From: Gymnopilus junonius
Taxonomy: Eukaryota; Basidiomycota; Agaricomycetes; Agaricales; Galerinaceae
Direction: 5' to 3'
DNA: 64,000 bases
Assembly: GCA_015501075.1 (NCBI GenBank)
Contig: JADNYJ010000074.1
Span: forward strand, 1 to 64,000
Shown here piece by piece: positions 11,490 through 23,352 of this stretch; the stretch's first letter is position 1, and the number at the start of each line of letters is the position of its first letter. A program made the translations under genes and the position numbers. The notes under the pieces were generated by a model. The model saw nothing but the letters and a program-made list of their open reading frames with translations. It had not been told where the DNA came from and ran no database searches.

Positions 11490-12849
11490 ATGCATTTCAA
11501 CTCTGTCTGGATCTCTGGCGGAAATATTAACTATTTCAAATCACTGCGATATACGCATTCTCCTCATTCCTCCTCACGTTCAACGATCAGGAAGAAGTGG
11601 GAAAAGAATGTATTTGAGTACGGCGATCCTCGCTACAATGCGGATCCTGACGACACCATTATTCTGTCAGTCATTTCTCTTCGACGAACTTCCTTGCATT
11701 GCGTTTATGTATGTACCGGTCAGTGTAATGGGACCTCCGGATTCAGGAAAAAGCACGGTAAATCTTATCCAGTACATACAATAATTGCCCGCTCGTTCAT
11801 ATTTGCTTAAAGTTCATTCAGAGTCTCCGGTGCAGCTCACAAACATCCCCTGGGGGTAGTCTTCATTCCCGCAACAAGAAAATTGAATGGCATTGCATTG
11901 ACTCTGATCGGCTTTTGGACCACCCAAATGGAAGACTGGTTGTGGCGGAAATCCCATCTTTTGATGATACTCTGGAGGGCGATAAAGAGACCCTGAGACA
12001 GATTGCCGCGTGGCTCGCACATTGGTAAGTTTACTTTGTCCCTGAAAGTTACTCTGGCTAATCAATGACCTTGAAATGAAAAATCAAAGCTATGGAATGG
12101 GTGTGAAGTTTGGGGGCGCTATTTATCTACACGATATATCTCTTCCTCGCCTGACGAGTTCAGTTCGGAGAAACCTTGATCTATTTCGCTCTATATGTGG
12201 CAGAGTTGGCCTTTCGGCTGTCGTCCTCTCCACCACGAAGTGGTGCTGCATTAACAATGCAACAGGAGAACAGCGGGAGCGACAGTTAAAAGACGGACTG
12301 TGGAAGGATATAATCGCTTCTCGAAGTTCGGTCCGCCAGTTTGACGGCACGCCTGAATCTGCCTGGAAAATCCTCAATTTCATACTTGACAGAGTCCAGA
12401 ACACATATTCCGCTGAAGCGCTGCGCATTCAGAAAGAAGTTGTCGATCTTAATTACCGTGTTCAAGAAACAGATGCAGGAAGATTGCTTCATTCCATGCT
12501 TGTGGACATTCGAACACTTTATCGAGGCTGCATCAGATCATGGAAAGTACAGTTCCAAGATAACGATCTGACAGGCGAATTGGAGGTTTTTACTGAATAT
12601 GAAAAGTGCCTCACCAAAGACATAAAGGCTTTGGAATTAGGATTTCGAGGGCGCCTCCGTCTTTTGATGAGAAATGCTGTGAGTGTCAATTATGAGAACG
12701 GTTTACTGTGGTTGGTGGCTGACCTGCGTGAGCGACCAGTACGATTGAAGGCTAGATGTTACGGCCCATTTCGAAACAAAGGACTACGTTATTTTTCTCA
12801 GAGCCTTGCTGTATGCGTTTACATATGCTTGCTTGGATACGTTATTTGA
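11490..12849 (+). CDS. AIG1-like G-domain (P-loop GTPase) protein with C-terminal hydrophobic tail
   Basis: Mushroom genomes carry many such single G-domain proteins. Model: exons 11490-11665, 11724-11757, 11813-12024 and 12090-12849, in frame, 393 residues; the start is uncertain. The G domain begins DDTIILVMGPPDSGKST, a valid Walker A/G1 loop. The segment RLVVAEIPSFDDTLEGDKET stands where relatives have a DTPGFDD G3 motif, so the Asp and Gly that contact Mg and gamma-phosphate are missing. The region GGAIYLHDIS follows, and VVLSTTKW is the G4-equivalent. After it lies a long helical, charged region (residues about 200-360). The last 20 residues (AVCVYICLLGYVI) are hydrophobic and could anchor the protein in a membrane. 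The altered G3 suggests it may bind nucleotide without normal hydrolysis. Confidence 0.78.
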
Positions 12850-12969
12850 AAGGCGAGATATTTTCGCATCGCAATTTTTGTCTTTATACATACTACTGTA
12901 CCAAACCGACCAACTCTTCAGCCTGGTGGCACGTGACACATTTCGACCATCTCTTCGGCTCTTCGAGGG

Positions 12970-13175
12970 TGCCTGGGACGCGTGACGAAGAGACAAAACT
13001 CTTCGTCCGGGGGGAGAAATTTTTGGTTTTTTTACCATTTTTGGGGCCGTTTTTGGCTGTTCTTTTTTTTTTTGGCCTGTCACCCTCTTCGGAGCCCTTG
13101 GTGACGCGTGACAAATAGGGAAATCTCTTTTCTTCAGCCGACTTTGTGATGCGTGACCGAAGAGTCGGTCGGTTT
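12970..13175. repeat. Repeat cluster with gacgcgtgac units and a perfect hairpin
   Basis: gacgcgtgac occurs near 12978 and 13102, and gatgcgtgac near 13149, each near a ctcttcg or gaagag string. The stretch gacgaagag acaaaa ctcttcgtc (about 12983-13006) is a perfect 9-base inverted repeat with a 6-base loop. T-runs and G-runs lie between the units. It sits about 130 bases past the stop of the G-domain gene. It is unlike neighbouring sequence and may be a miniature element. Confidence 0.55.
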
Positions 13176-14188
13176 AGTACAGTAGTACTGCATACAATAC
13201 TAATTTCTAATTACCTTGTTAGCTTACATCACCCTTTCCGTGTGTCATTTGGTCTCCAGAATGAAAGAGGCAAGGTGATCATACATAGGGCTTGGCTCGC
13301 GTGGAAAGCACGTGGCTCCGAGGATACTCCGCTTCCCCGAACGGGTCATCCCGTTTCCTCAATCAAAGTGTGGCGCAGCAGCCTAAACGGGGATACCGTC
13401 ATCGATCAATCGATCATGCCGAATCCGGTGTTCCGGGAACCAGATTCCCAGCCCAAGACCAAGGCAGCGGAACCACTTTTATACTTTGATTCAAAGTTCA
13501 TTGACACTCCGCATTCTAAAATAAAATAAAGTACTCGAGCGATATGCATGTACAATGCACACCCACGGACAACTCATAGAGTCAGAGTAAATTTTTGAAT
13601 CTAAGTATGAGCTGGGTTTCCATGGAACCATGCATGCATCCACCGAGATTTCGGCATTTGCCTACTTTCCAAAAGTACATAATCAAGTACTCAAAACCGA
13701 TGCCCATACATGCAACACATGTTCTAGTAGAAGCATACTTGTAACGTAACGTACAAATGTATAAATCTTGTCGATATTCATCTACATGTATCGTTTTCCT
13801 TTTACCCATTTCCAAACTCTAAAGTATAGTACGCAGCGGGAGGACGCAAAAGCACAACAGACAACAGAGAAGAGAAAGGAAGGCGATGGAAGCAGGCAAG
13901 GTAGAGACGAAGGACAGAGTAAAGCAGAGTGAGAGGGGGTAGTGTAATGGGGTGCAGGCAGAGGAGGCAGAGTAGCACAGTACAACGTACAACAAAACAA
14001 GTGAAAAGAGAGGATATTAGGAGAGTAAAAAAGGCAAATCCAGATACGATCCAAAACAAAAGAAAGGTTAAAAGTAGGATAAAAGAAGAAAAATAAAGAA
14101 AAGAATAAAAACATCAGGAGAAAAGAGAACCAAGACGGGATTCTTCTAAGATTCTCTTGTCCTTCTTCTTCTTCATCGTCGTCGTCAT
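13176..14188. other. Intergenic; purine-rich on plus strand before the trehalose gene
   Basis: From about 13850 to 14140 the plus strand is A/G-rich, which corresponds to a pyrimidine-rich 3' region of the minus-strand trehalose gene. The antisense frames here are shadows. No domain or RNA gene seen. Confidence 0.45.
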
Positions 14189-17100
14189 TCAAACACCTGC
14201 AAAAGCCCTCAAAACAGCCACACATCCACCCTCACTCGCACTCTCCAACTTCCACCTCGCATCCGTCCCCTTCCCACTCGTACTAACCGTCTCACACCCG
14301 TCAAACTCGCCCAACCTCCTCAACAACTTCTCATCACTACTAATCGCCAGCAAAAAATCAATATCATGCACACCCCCGCCGTCCCCCGAGGACGTGTACC
14401 CGAACCCGCCAAAGGATGACTCGTCCGCGGCCATGCTGGGAGGAGGCGCGAAGCTCTTGCCGGTGTTGAACAGGGTGGTGGAGGTGACGTTGGGTAAAGA
14501 GGACGTGGATGTGAATGAGAATGTGGATACGGGGGATGCGGCTCCGTCAGAGTGCGAAGAGGGGAAGGGCGAGCTGCCGACCCATGAGCCGCTCATGGAC
14601 CGTACATGTGCATTGTGGTGGTGATGATGATTATAGTGGTGCCCGTTATGCGACCTTCCCGGACCACCAGGATGTAAGATCGCACCAACGGCGGTGGATC
14701 TCGAGATATTATTCGGCATGACGAGGAAACTGTTGCGACCTGGGATGATCCTCAGACCGTATCTCTCCCCGAGGGAATCGAAGATATGGTTCTGCGCTTC
14801 AGCAGCTTGGCGCTGGGCCCATTGTCGGTCGGCTGTGTTAGAGGACTCGGATTCGTCTGTCCAGAATCGCCAGACCATGGACGCTTGGCGTTCTTCTATG
14901 AATGAACCTGGTGTACGTTCGGTGAACTGTGTAATAATTCATATGAATATCCAATAAACATAAATATAAATTAAAGAGAAAATACGCACATAGTTCAAAA
15001 TTTCCAAACATGCGCTCTTCCAAGTCAAATTGAAGTTGGACACCATGTTGATCCATTCATCACCAAAAGAGCTCACAGCGCGCGTCTTGATGAAGCATCC
15101 GTTCTCAGCCCTATATTCGTATGCACATCAGACATCATCCCAAAAAAAGCCGACAAAGAAAAGGACATACACAATCCCAACCTTCGGCACCCTCCTCGCC
15201 ACAGCCTCAAGCACACCCTTCACCCTCAACCCACTCAACAACCACACCTCATTCCTCCTCTCATCCTCCGCAAGCTTACCCAGGACTTCCACAGCCTCCT
15301 CCACCTGCCTGGGCAATTTCACCTCTTCCACCCTATCCTCACCCTCCCCTACCTCACTCCCACTAAACCCGCTCTCACTCCCACCAAACCCATTCTCACT
15401 CCCACCAACACCCCCAAGGCCCAACGCTAACACCCCCTCCTTGCTCAAATCCCTCCTCCACAATGTGCCCTCAAAATCAACAAGGATCAGCCTCCTCTGC
15501 GAGTGTTTATACTTGGGCAGCAGGGAGGTGGGTTTGAGGACGGGTAGAGAGGCGAGGGAGGACGTCGGGTCGTCCAGGGAGGCGGTGTGTTCGGTGTTGG
15601 CGCGCACGCACCGGGTGAGGAAGGACGTGACGAATGCTTGCGCGGTCTGAGTGGTAACATGGTTATGCAAATCTTCCCACCGGGAACGCGCTTCTTCGGT
15701 GCTCATAGTTAGAGCTTGTTGGATGGCGTTGGCGGTGCCGCGTGTGTCCCATGGGTTGATGGCGATACAGGACCTGAACCCGCTATAGCTGTAGCTGCCA
15801 GTGAACTAAAATTTGTTTGAGACATCATATTAGAATCCTGTTCTCACAAAAAAAGTCAAAAAAGAAACATCAGCTCACCTCACTCAATATAAGCGGCCTC
15901 CACCTGCCCTCCTGACACTCCACAAACTCATGCGTCCTCAACGCCATCCCCTCCCTCAAACTCGTCACAATAAACGCATCCGCCACGCTCAACAACGCCA
16001 GATACTGGCTGAAAGTCAGATCCTGTGTGTGTAGAAACACCACGGGCTGGTATGTGAGGGTACTGAACCGTGAATTGATGTGCGAGACGACGTCGTTCAC
16101 GTCCCCGGCGGCGGCTTCGTTTGGCTCCGAGGTTTGCAAGGCGACTTGGATGAGCACGACTTGGCCTTGGAAGGAGGGGTATTTCTCTAGGAAGGTTTCG
16201 AATGCGAGGAGTTTGTGGCGTACGCCCTGGAGATGAGTGAGTAAAGTTGAGGGTTGGAAGTTTAGGAGGAAGGCCCACCTGAATTTCGTCGAGTTTGTCT
16301 CGGCCCACGACGATTTTCATACCAGCGTAGCGCTGCTTGAGGACTTGGACCCACTCCGCAACCTCAGGTTCATGTCTACAAAAAAAATCAGTTCGCACCA
16401 TCTCAAAGGCCTCAAAAAATCCTTCAAAGCCCACTTCTTCAAATGCAACTGCCTCACATCAATCCCCATAGGGAACACACCCACATCTACAAACCTGCCA
16501 CGTTCCACAACACCATCTCTGACTCTCTTCTCTGGCTCATGATCCTCTTTCTGCCTCTCCTTCTCCACCATCTCGCTAACCGTCAGCCCTTCGCCCTCAG
16601 GTACCTGAATACCCCTCGGCAGAGCCTCAAAGCTCAGAATCCGACTGACAGTCTGCCTCCAATGCCTGGCATAGTTGGACGTCTGGAACCCAACAATATC
16701 GGCACCAAGCATACCCCTCAACAGGTCCTTACGGACACTGAGACAGCGGAATATCTCAGAGGAGGGGAAGGCGACGTGCATGAAGAAGCCTATAGGGGTG
16801 GTTGGGGGTATTTTGGGGCTAAGGCGGAGGAGGGTAGGGAGGAGGAGGAGATGGTAGTCGTTCACCCAGATGATGTCGCCTTCTTGGTAGGTAGAGGTGA
16901 TGGCGTCTGCGAAACGCTGGTTGACGGCGGCGTATTGTTTGTAGGACTCGGATTCGTAAAACATCTTAGTTTTGGGGGCGTCGGGGACGGCGTAGTGCAG
17001 GCATGGCCAGAGGACCTGAGATTTTTTAAGAAAAGTTAGTGATGTCATCAATGAGCACAAGCGATTTTATTTTATCTCGTACTTGATGGCAGAACTCATC

Positions 17101-17944
17101 ATAGCATCCTTGGAACTCGGCGTCTGGGATCCAAACGGGTAAGGAATCGCGTTGTGCCAACATCCGCTCATCAATATCCCTCCTCAGCGTGCCATCGAAC
17201 CCGTCCGTCGGCGTGCCCAAAGTGCCGACCCACAGCTTCTTCTTCATCCTGTCGCCGACACTCTCCACGGCGTTCTTCAAGCCACCATTACAGTGTGGGT
17301 TGGGCTCCATGTGCCATCGTACGTTGAAGGGAGAAGAGGAGGCATCGTCGACCGTTGGAGAGACAGGGCCGGCTTTGAATGTGGGTCGGCGCGAGGAGGA
17401 GCGGGATTGTTTGCGCCGGAGACGCGGGGTGGATTGGGTGTCGGGGTGGGTGAGTTGGTGTTTACGCGGGAGGGTTGGCGCGGAGTCCTGCGATTCAGGT
17501 TCGACGGCGAACCGGATGAGCTTGGTGAATGGGTTTGCGATTTCGTTGGAGGGCGAGCGGGAGGTAGGGGTAGCCATTCGACTCTGTTGGGACTTAATAT
17601 CACGACTAAAAAAAATAAATAGGATTATTTACCTTGTCCTTGAGGTCGTCTACGATACTCTTCAGAGGCCCGCTGGCACTGGACTGGCGATTATGGCTGC
17701 TCAACGCCGGCTTCAACGGCTTCTTCGCATTCGTGGCGACGCTCTCCACGAACCCGCCATGGCCGTCCGCACTGGCCGACACGGCAGCGGCCAAGCGCGT
17801 CGAGACAGCCGGGAGGGTCATGTCGGGGCTAGCGCCATTGGGCGGGAGGTGTTCGGGTGTAGGCGGGGCGGATTCGCCGAGGACGGCGGTGGTAGGGAGG
17901 AAGAGGGAGGCGATGATGACGCGGTGATTCCGGAACGAAGCCAT
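14189..17944 (-). CDS. Trehalose synthase complex regulatory subunit (Tsl1/Tps3-like), GT20 plus degenerate phosphatase domain
   Basis: In yeast, trehalose is made by a complex of Tps1 (synthase), Tps2 (phosphatase) and the regulatory Tps3/Tsl1. Model: exons 17944-17633, 17583-17083, 17015-16435, 16375-16279, 16226-15879, 15805-15171, 15110-14990 and 14926-14189; 3,333 coding bases, 1,110 residues. The N-terminus (RVIIASLFLPTTAVLGES) matches the IVASLFLP start of Tsl1/Tps3. A Ser/Arg-rich linker leads to the GT20 domain from about residue 190: WVGTLGTPTDGFD, DIIWVNDYHLLLLP, GFFMHVAFPSSEIFR, VFPMGID, VGRDKLDEIQG, LREGMALRTHEFV. The C-terminal HAD-like phosphatase domain has DFEGTL (about residue 722) instead of the DxDGT motif, so the second catalytic Asp is Glu and phosphatase activity is doubtful. 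A His-rich tract (HHYNHHHHHNAH, about 960-972) and Ser-rich inserts follow. Regulatory subunit is therefore the best call. Confidence 0.9.
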
Positions 17945-20900
17945 GTCCTGCTGCTTGGGAGGAAAAGGAGGCAAGGAAAAGAGAGATTTGAGGAAAAAGA
18001 GACGGTGAGCGGGCGGAGGATAGATATACAAGAAACGACGTCACAATCGATGACGCTCTCTGCACCTTTTGGGCTGTCTCCGGCTTATCGGCGTAATTCT
18101 CGTGTGTCCCCGGGTCCTCCATGGTTCTTGGGCTTTCCTCCTCTTTTCTCCTCTCAATCACGCCGGTCGCCGTCGCTTTTTATACATCTCCTACCCCAGT
18201 CGATTCCTCTTTATACCTCCAGTTCCCATTAAAATTCTTATTCGCTGAGTGTCTATCACCGCTCACCTTGTTTCATGAATTCGAACTCGAAGTAACGGAT
18301 CTTCAACTTTGCAGGGTTTTCATTGAGTAGACTTTACGCTACGCAATAGCTTTTGATTTGACCAGGGAAGGAGAAAGAACCCCCACCTGCCACACTATTT
18401 TATGTTCAAACTTCAGTCAACGCAATTCTCCGAGGCTTTGCCACGTCCTTTCCGGACACACGTTCTTCGAATCGATTTCTGACTCGCTTTGTCCCGCTCT
18501 GGCAGTATCTATGGTCTTCGAGCCTCAGTCTCATCAATACGACTATAACTGTCCTGCCTATATCAATCCATCGAATCCCTTAAAGCTCATATAACTCGGC
18601 GGCTCGCACATAGTGAGAACATAGACCACAGAGCCTCGACCCCATCTTGACTCTTGACCAATCTGCATTCCAATTCCAAGTCATGCGATCCTCTTAGGCT
18701 GGTCATGCGCCCCCTCTTGGACTAATTGTCTCACTCTTTTTACCTCCTATGCGTTCGTGTACGAGTACGCTTGGAAGCGGCTGTAGGTGGCCTCGACATC
18801 ATTCCCGCTGCCGGAACTAGCCAGCTTAGGAAGTAATTTGAACCCATCCAATCGTCGAAGTCGGAGGTCTTGTGGACTCTCTAGGCGTCCAAACACCCCC
18901 ATTGCCAGAAAATTCAAATCGCACACTCCCAATGGTCAGTATTCAGTGCTCTCCAGCTTAATTGCTACTACTCGTATACTAATAGATCGACTATTATACA
19001 TACATAGCTCATCCATCACAGATCGAACTTTAAGCTCAAGCTCTTCAATCGACCTTCACCACTCTATCAGACATCGACATCCATCGACATCCAACTTCCA
19101 AGAAGACCAACGTTGCTTAATCTCCGATAAATCGACCTACGTATTACATAGTTATTAGTAAGTAAATCCCTTAATCTTTAATCCTAACTTTCTCTCCTCT
19201 CATCGATCTCTCTGATCTCCCCAATCCGCCCTCTATGCACGGAGCCCATAACCCTAAAACGAGTCCGCCTATCCCTCAAATCGATGATCGTACCCCATCC
19301 CGTCCGATCTCCCTCCCTAATCATCCCCGACCTCGCTACACTTCCACTTGCCTCGTTCGTACTCTTTAAGCAGGGCCTAGCGGTGGCGTAGCCAAAGTGC
19401 CTCAGAGCGCATTTGGTTGTACTGTAACTATAAGAGCTGGATCGGGATCGGTACTTTAAGATGGACTGTGCAGTCGGTCATTTGGATGATTCAGTTGTCT
19501 GGAAGTGTGCATGAAAAGAATATTTACATCTTTTCAGAGGCTCTTGGGGTGAAACTCGGTTCATGGTTGCAGATTCATTGACTTGGCCTGATGATGCAAG
19601 ATCAATCAATCATCTTCATCACTGAGAGTTGGGATGCTGAATGCTGAATGGCGTTGGTTGGATATAGTCCCATTGAACGAGGACCTTCTTCTCTTTCTCT
19701 GTGGTTTCGAGTTGACTGACATTCATCGCTTGTTCTTTACACTTCCCTGTGAATCCGATCTCCCTTAACCCTACCCGCCCACACCCCATTCATTTCCACC
19801 CTTCCGCCCGATCTGATTCAAATCTTTTATCATCCATCCCAATGCATCGCTCTCACATCCAACTACTCCTTTCATCCTCTTTCTTCTTTCTTCGCTGTTG
19901 TTCTTCCTTTCACTCATCTCTCTCACTCACAACGCCAGAGCGATATAACATGTAACTGGCACAAGTTCGAGGCTCTTAGACACACGGATGGAACCTGGAT
20001 GGACAAAAAATCTCTCAATATCCGAATCAGCACACTGGCTGCACTAACAGCTTCCCAGCACCCGCCTGACACAGAGGCACCCGCGGTATCCCGATCAATA
20101 CGTATAAATCCCAATGCAATTTCGATTGTGACCTCTTCTCGACGTTGGACGTCGAGGACGAATTTGGCACATTTGCACGCATTGTTTTTTTTTTAACGTA
20201 AGTCAATAGGGCTGGCGCGGGGCATAGAAATCGTCAGCTCAAAGCTGAGCGTGGGCTGGATTGGAGATCCTTCTGCTCAAGGTAATTTCTTGGATAGTGT
20301 TTCGAGTTGTTTCATATTTTCATTGGGTTGACGAGAGTGCGAGGAGTTGAATTGGGTCATAGGAAGGCGCCACTGACTTCATGGACTTGGATTCAGATGG
20401 AATATTAGGTCAAAATCGATGGTTGATTGGGCTTCTTGTGTATCTGAATTGCACCCAGCTTCTTGAGCACCGGGCTGACACCCACTTTGTCCCAATGAAG
20501 ACATACCCTGCGCAATGCCCGACATGGATTCTTCTCGACATCGCTCTCTTCACTCAAGTGATTGAAACGCAGCGTGACACGTCAGTGAGGAGTCCTATGC
20601 TGCATGCACAGTTTTTTTTTTTTTTTCTTAATGGAGCCAGAGTGGGTTCATTGTCGGAGCCCTGGGTTGAAATCTGATTCTTTAGCCTGTCCATCAGGTC
20701 TCCTCGGAGCTACTTAACACCTAATTCATGACCTTCAGCGTTGAATTTGAATAAAAGAAGTAAGTACTAGTAGCCTTTGAATAGTGGCTGATGTCAAGCG
20801 ATAGTAATTCATTCTGGGATGAATGTCATCCAAGAATTTTCCATTCTATCAGAACTGTCGTTGATATTTAAATGTATGGTATATTGAATTCAGAGGCAAG

Positions 20901-21011
20901 GTTGACCATTAGAATTGGAGTGGAAAGTTGAATGAACAACAGATATTATGACAGGATTGTTGGTCATTTTCAAGAGATACTCTACTCTATAATATTGGGG
21001 ATGTAGACATA
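17945..21011. other. Long intergenic region, no convincing gene
   Basis: The first 300 bases are the likely promoter of the trehalose gene. Between about 18200 and 20200 the plus strand is rich in C and T with short frames (18787-19158, 19749-19955) that show no domain. T-runs occur near 20187 and 20610. I see no tRNA or mobile element signature. A non-coding transcript or an unrecognised small gene cannot be excluded. Confidence 0.4.
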
Positions 21012-21715
21012 TCAATACCTCCATCCAAACCACGACCACGTATAGTCTGATCCTTTGGTCCAGATTAGCTCCTCCTCTTCCACACTACCAATGACTACTT
21101 TTTGTAAAGAGGGATGCTGAATGGGAATAGCCTCAAAAATAACATGAACCATGGAAACATTATAGGGCCTTCTGCAACTGTGTACAATGTGTTCAGTGGC
21201 TTGTCCCAATCTCAAGCCATGGGGTCGACCTTGACATCCAAAAACAATCCCAATATCTCCTAAATAGAGTTCCTCAATTAGGACTGGAAGGTCAACCCTG
21301 ATGACAGCCATATAACACAAGATATCCTGTTGAAACATATATTCAGCAAAAACAGAACAAAATGTGATGAAGGCAGGTACAGTACCAAGTAATCAGCATC
21401 AGACAATGGTGCCTCACCCACAAAAATTTTTGGCCACTGAGATGGGTGGACACTAAGAAAAAAATATCTGACCTTCTGCGGCCTTCGGCCACAATTTCGG
21501 TGGACCAGTAACCAACTTGTCCCAGTATTATCAGAGGTCCTGGGAGATGTCATAAAAGACATGGCAAGTGAGCAGTAGCTTTGCATGATCATTACTATCC
21601 AAGAGCAGGAAGCGCTCCCTCCCCTAATAAGAGAAGTTGTCAAGAAAGACTGCCACCGTGTTGCCTTCCAATGCTCATCAAGTGTGTCGCGTTCGTACCC
21701 ACTAAAAGGCTTCAT
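21012..21715 (-). CDS. Unrecognised protein, spliced
   Basis: I do not recognise this protein. Two stretches look coding. One begins at an ATG at 21715 (MKPFSGYERDTLDEHWKATR, then WQSFLTTSL). The other is a final exon ending at 21012, which includes IRVDLPVLIEELYLGDIGIVFG, a basic region, SMVHVIFEAIPIQHPS and an acidic, Trp-rich end (GSDYTWSWFGWRY). The frames between them need at least one intron that I could not fix. It runs in the same direction as the MYND gene with its stop 300 bases from that gene's stop region. It could be a remnant of a larger gene. Confidence 0.4.
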
Positions 21716-21870
21716 TAGGATATTCCAGAAGAAAATGGCACATAGCAAAAAATAAATAGTAGTAATACAATGAAGATACGCATGGAATCGAGATTGGCTA
21801 TATGCAGATGTAAGTTCACTCAAGAATACGAATGGCTGCACGAAATACAGAAGATGAAAGGAAGAAATCA

Positions 21871-23352
21871 CTAAAGGTCAGGCATTGCGTCCATCATATC
21901 ACTTGAAAACATTGCCGCAAATGGAGAATCGTGGGGGGCAGGTTTGCCAATCGAAAAAGCACGCATCGCGGCCTTGTTATTCTTGTGAGCGATGCATTCT
22001 GTACTTAGATAAGAGGCATGGTCTCTCCGTACATGGAAAAGATACACACCAGGTTTGTGTCTAGCCCAATCGTCTTTCTGACATGCAGCACTACAGTAAG
22101 ATACCTAGAATCCCTCATTAGGCCGTGATTCGGAATAAAAAGACTGGATATATACCAAGTGACAGGCTGAACATCGCTTGTACTCTGCCACACGGACTTC
22201 TCTGACCCCGCAGGTAGGGCGACTACAAACTTTGAGGACAGCAGCCTTAACATCCGGGTTGTCGTTGGCCCAGTTCCAGACGGTGGGCTCCATCCAGAGG
22301 TCATGAGTAAGGAATAAGTAATCTTGAGCGTCCTCAGGACCATTCGATGTCCGAGGGTTGTTGTTAAAGCCACCTATGGTTCAGCTAAGAATATCTTATG
22401 ATGCATGAAGCGAAAACTTACTTGGTTTCTTGACGTTCCCTAAGACCTTTAACAGGACATTCGGATTGTTCTTTGCTGCCATCTTCAAGTATTGGCGCGC
22501 TTGCTCGCAATCACCCCAGTGTTTGAAGGAGGCAATTGCAGCCGAATAAAGAATTGCAGCAGGAGTATATTTATAATTCTTTTCTTTCCTAACTGCCATG
22601 GTATTCCTATGAGGTGCCTTGAAAGCGGTCCCACCTCGCAGGGGAGGTGCACCTTGCCCGTTCGCGTCATCTGTCAACCATTGTTGGCAGAAATAGAGCG
22701 CATCCGCATAGCGTTTGCAAACAAGTAAATGAGATCCGACACTGAAGCGTTGTCCCATGTTATCCCCCGGACAAAGTCGCATCATTTCCACGATCGTCTC
22801 ACTGAGAAGGTGGAATGAGATACTGAAGGCAACCAAAATACAGGGAAGTTGTACCATGACTTGTCGTATTTTTCAGTATCCCAGTACAGCTTAACCATGG
22901 CTTGAAGAACACGCATGTATGGGCGTGTTTGGAGTATCATCCAAAAATGCCCGACCGTCTTGCCGTCGTCGTCAAAGCAATCATCACCCAGCTCTCTTCG
23001 CAATATAGCACGGCCTAAAAGTTCAAGACTTAAGAATAAATTTGCAAATCGTAGTTTAACTTTACCTTTCCGTTCAGCCACCTCAATGGTTTCGACAGCA
23101 GTGGGCAAATCAGGTGCAATAAAAGCCACCTGAATCATTGCGTCAAGATTATCTGGGTCTTGATCCAGAGCTTTCAGAAGATAAGGGGCCGCGTCATTGG
23201 GTCGTCTCTTGCGGAGATAATCCTCAGCTATCTCAAGACTGGTGGATTCCTCGAGCTAAGTGCCAGTCTGCAGTCAAAGGAAACAACGCACTTCCGTCGA
23301 GATTGTTCTTTGACCATTCCGCCTCCCAATCCAAAGTGGGCCTCCATCCCAT
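21871..23352 (-). CDS. MYND-type zinc-finger protein, suspected frameshift in exon 1
   Basis: MYND fingers mediate protein contacts. Model: exons 23352-23066, 23014-22855, 22801-22422, 22373-22156, 22104-22046 and 22003-21871. The start gives MGWRPTLDW followed by WSKNNLDGSALFPLTADWHL. The middle is helical and repeat-like (EDYLRKRRPNDAAPYLLKAL, later KRYADALYFCQQWL and CEQARQYLKMAAKNNP), which suggests TPR-like helices. The MYND finger is split over exons 4 and 5: CSRPTCGVREVRVAEYKRCSAC, then YCSAACQKDDWARHKPG. It is followed by a short tail ending MMDAMPDL. In exon 1 the frame changes at about 23245, between DWHLARGIHQS and SLEIAEDYL. No intron fits there, so either a two-base loss (TCTC to TC) or a one-base gain is needed. 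All other junctions keep phase. Confidence 0.75.

Noticed and set aside
14157..17039. Several plus-strand frames (14157-14624, 15030-15650, 16443-17039, 17189-18232)
   Set aside because: They are antisense shadows of the GC-rich exons of the trehalose subunit gene, which closes in frame over eight exons.
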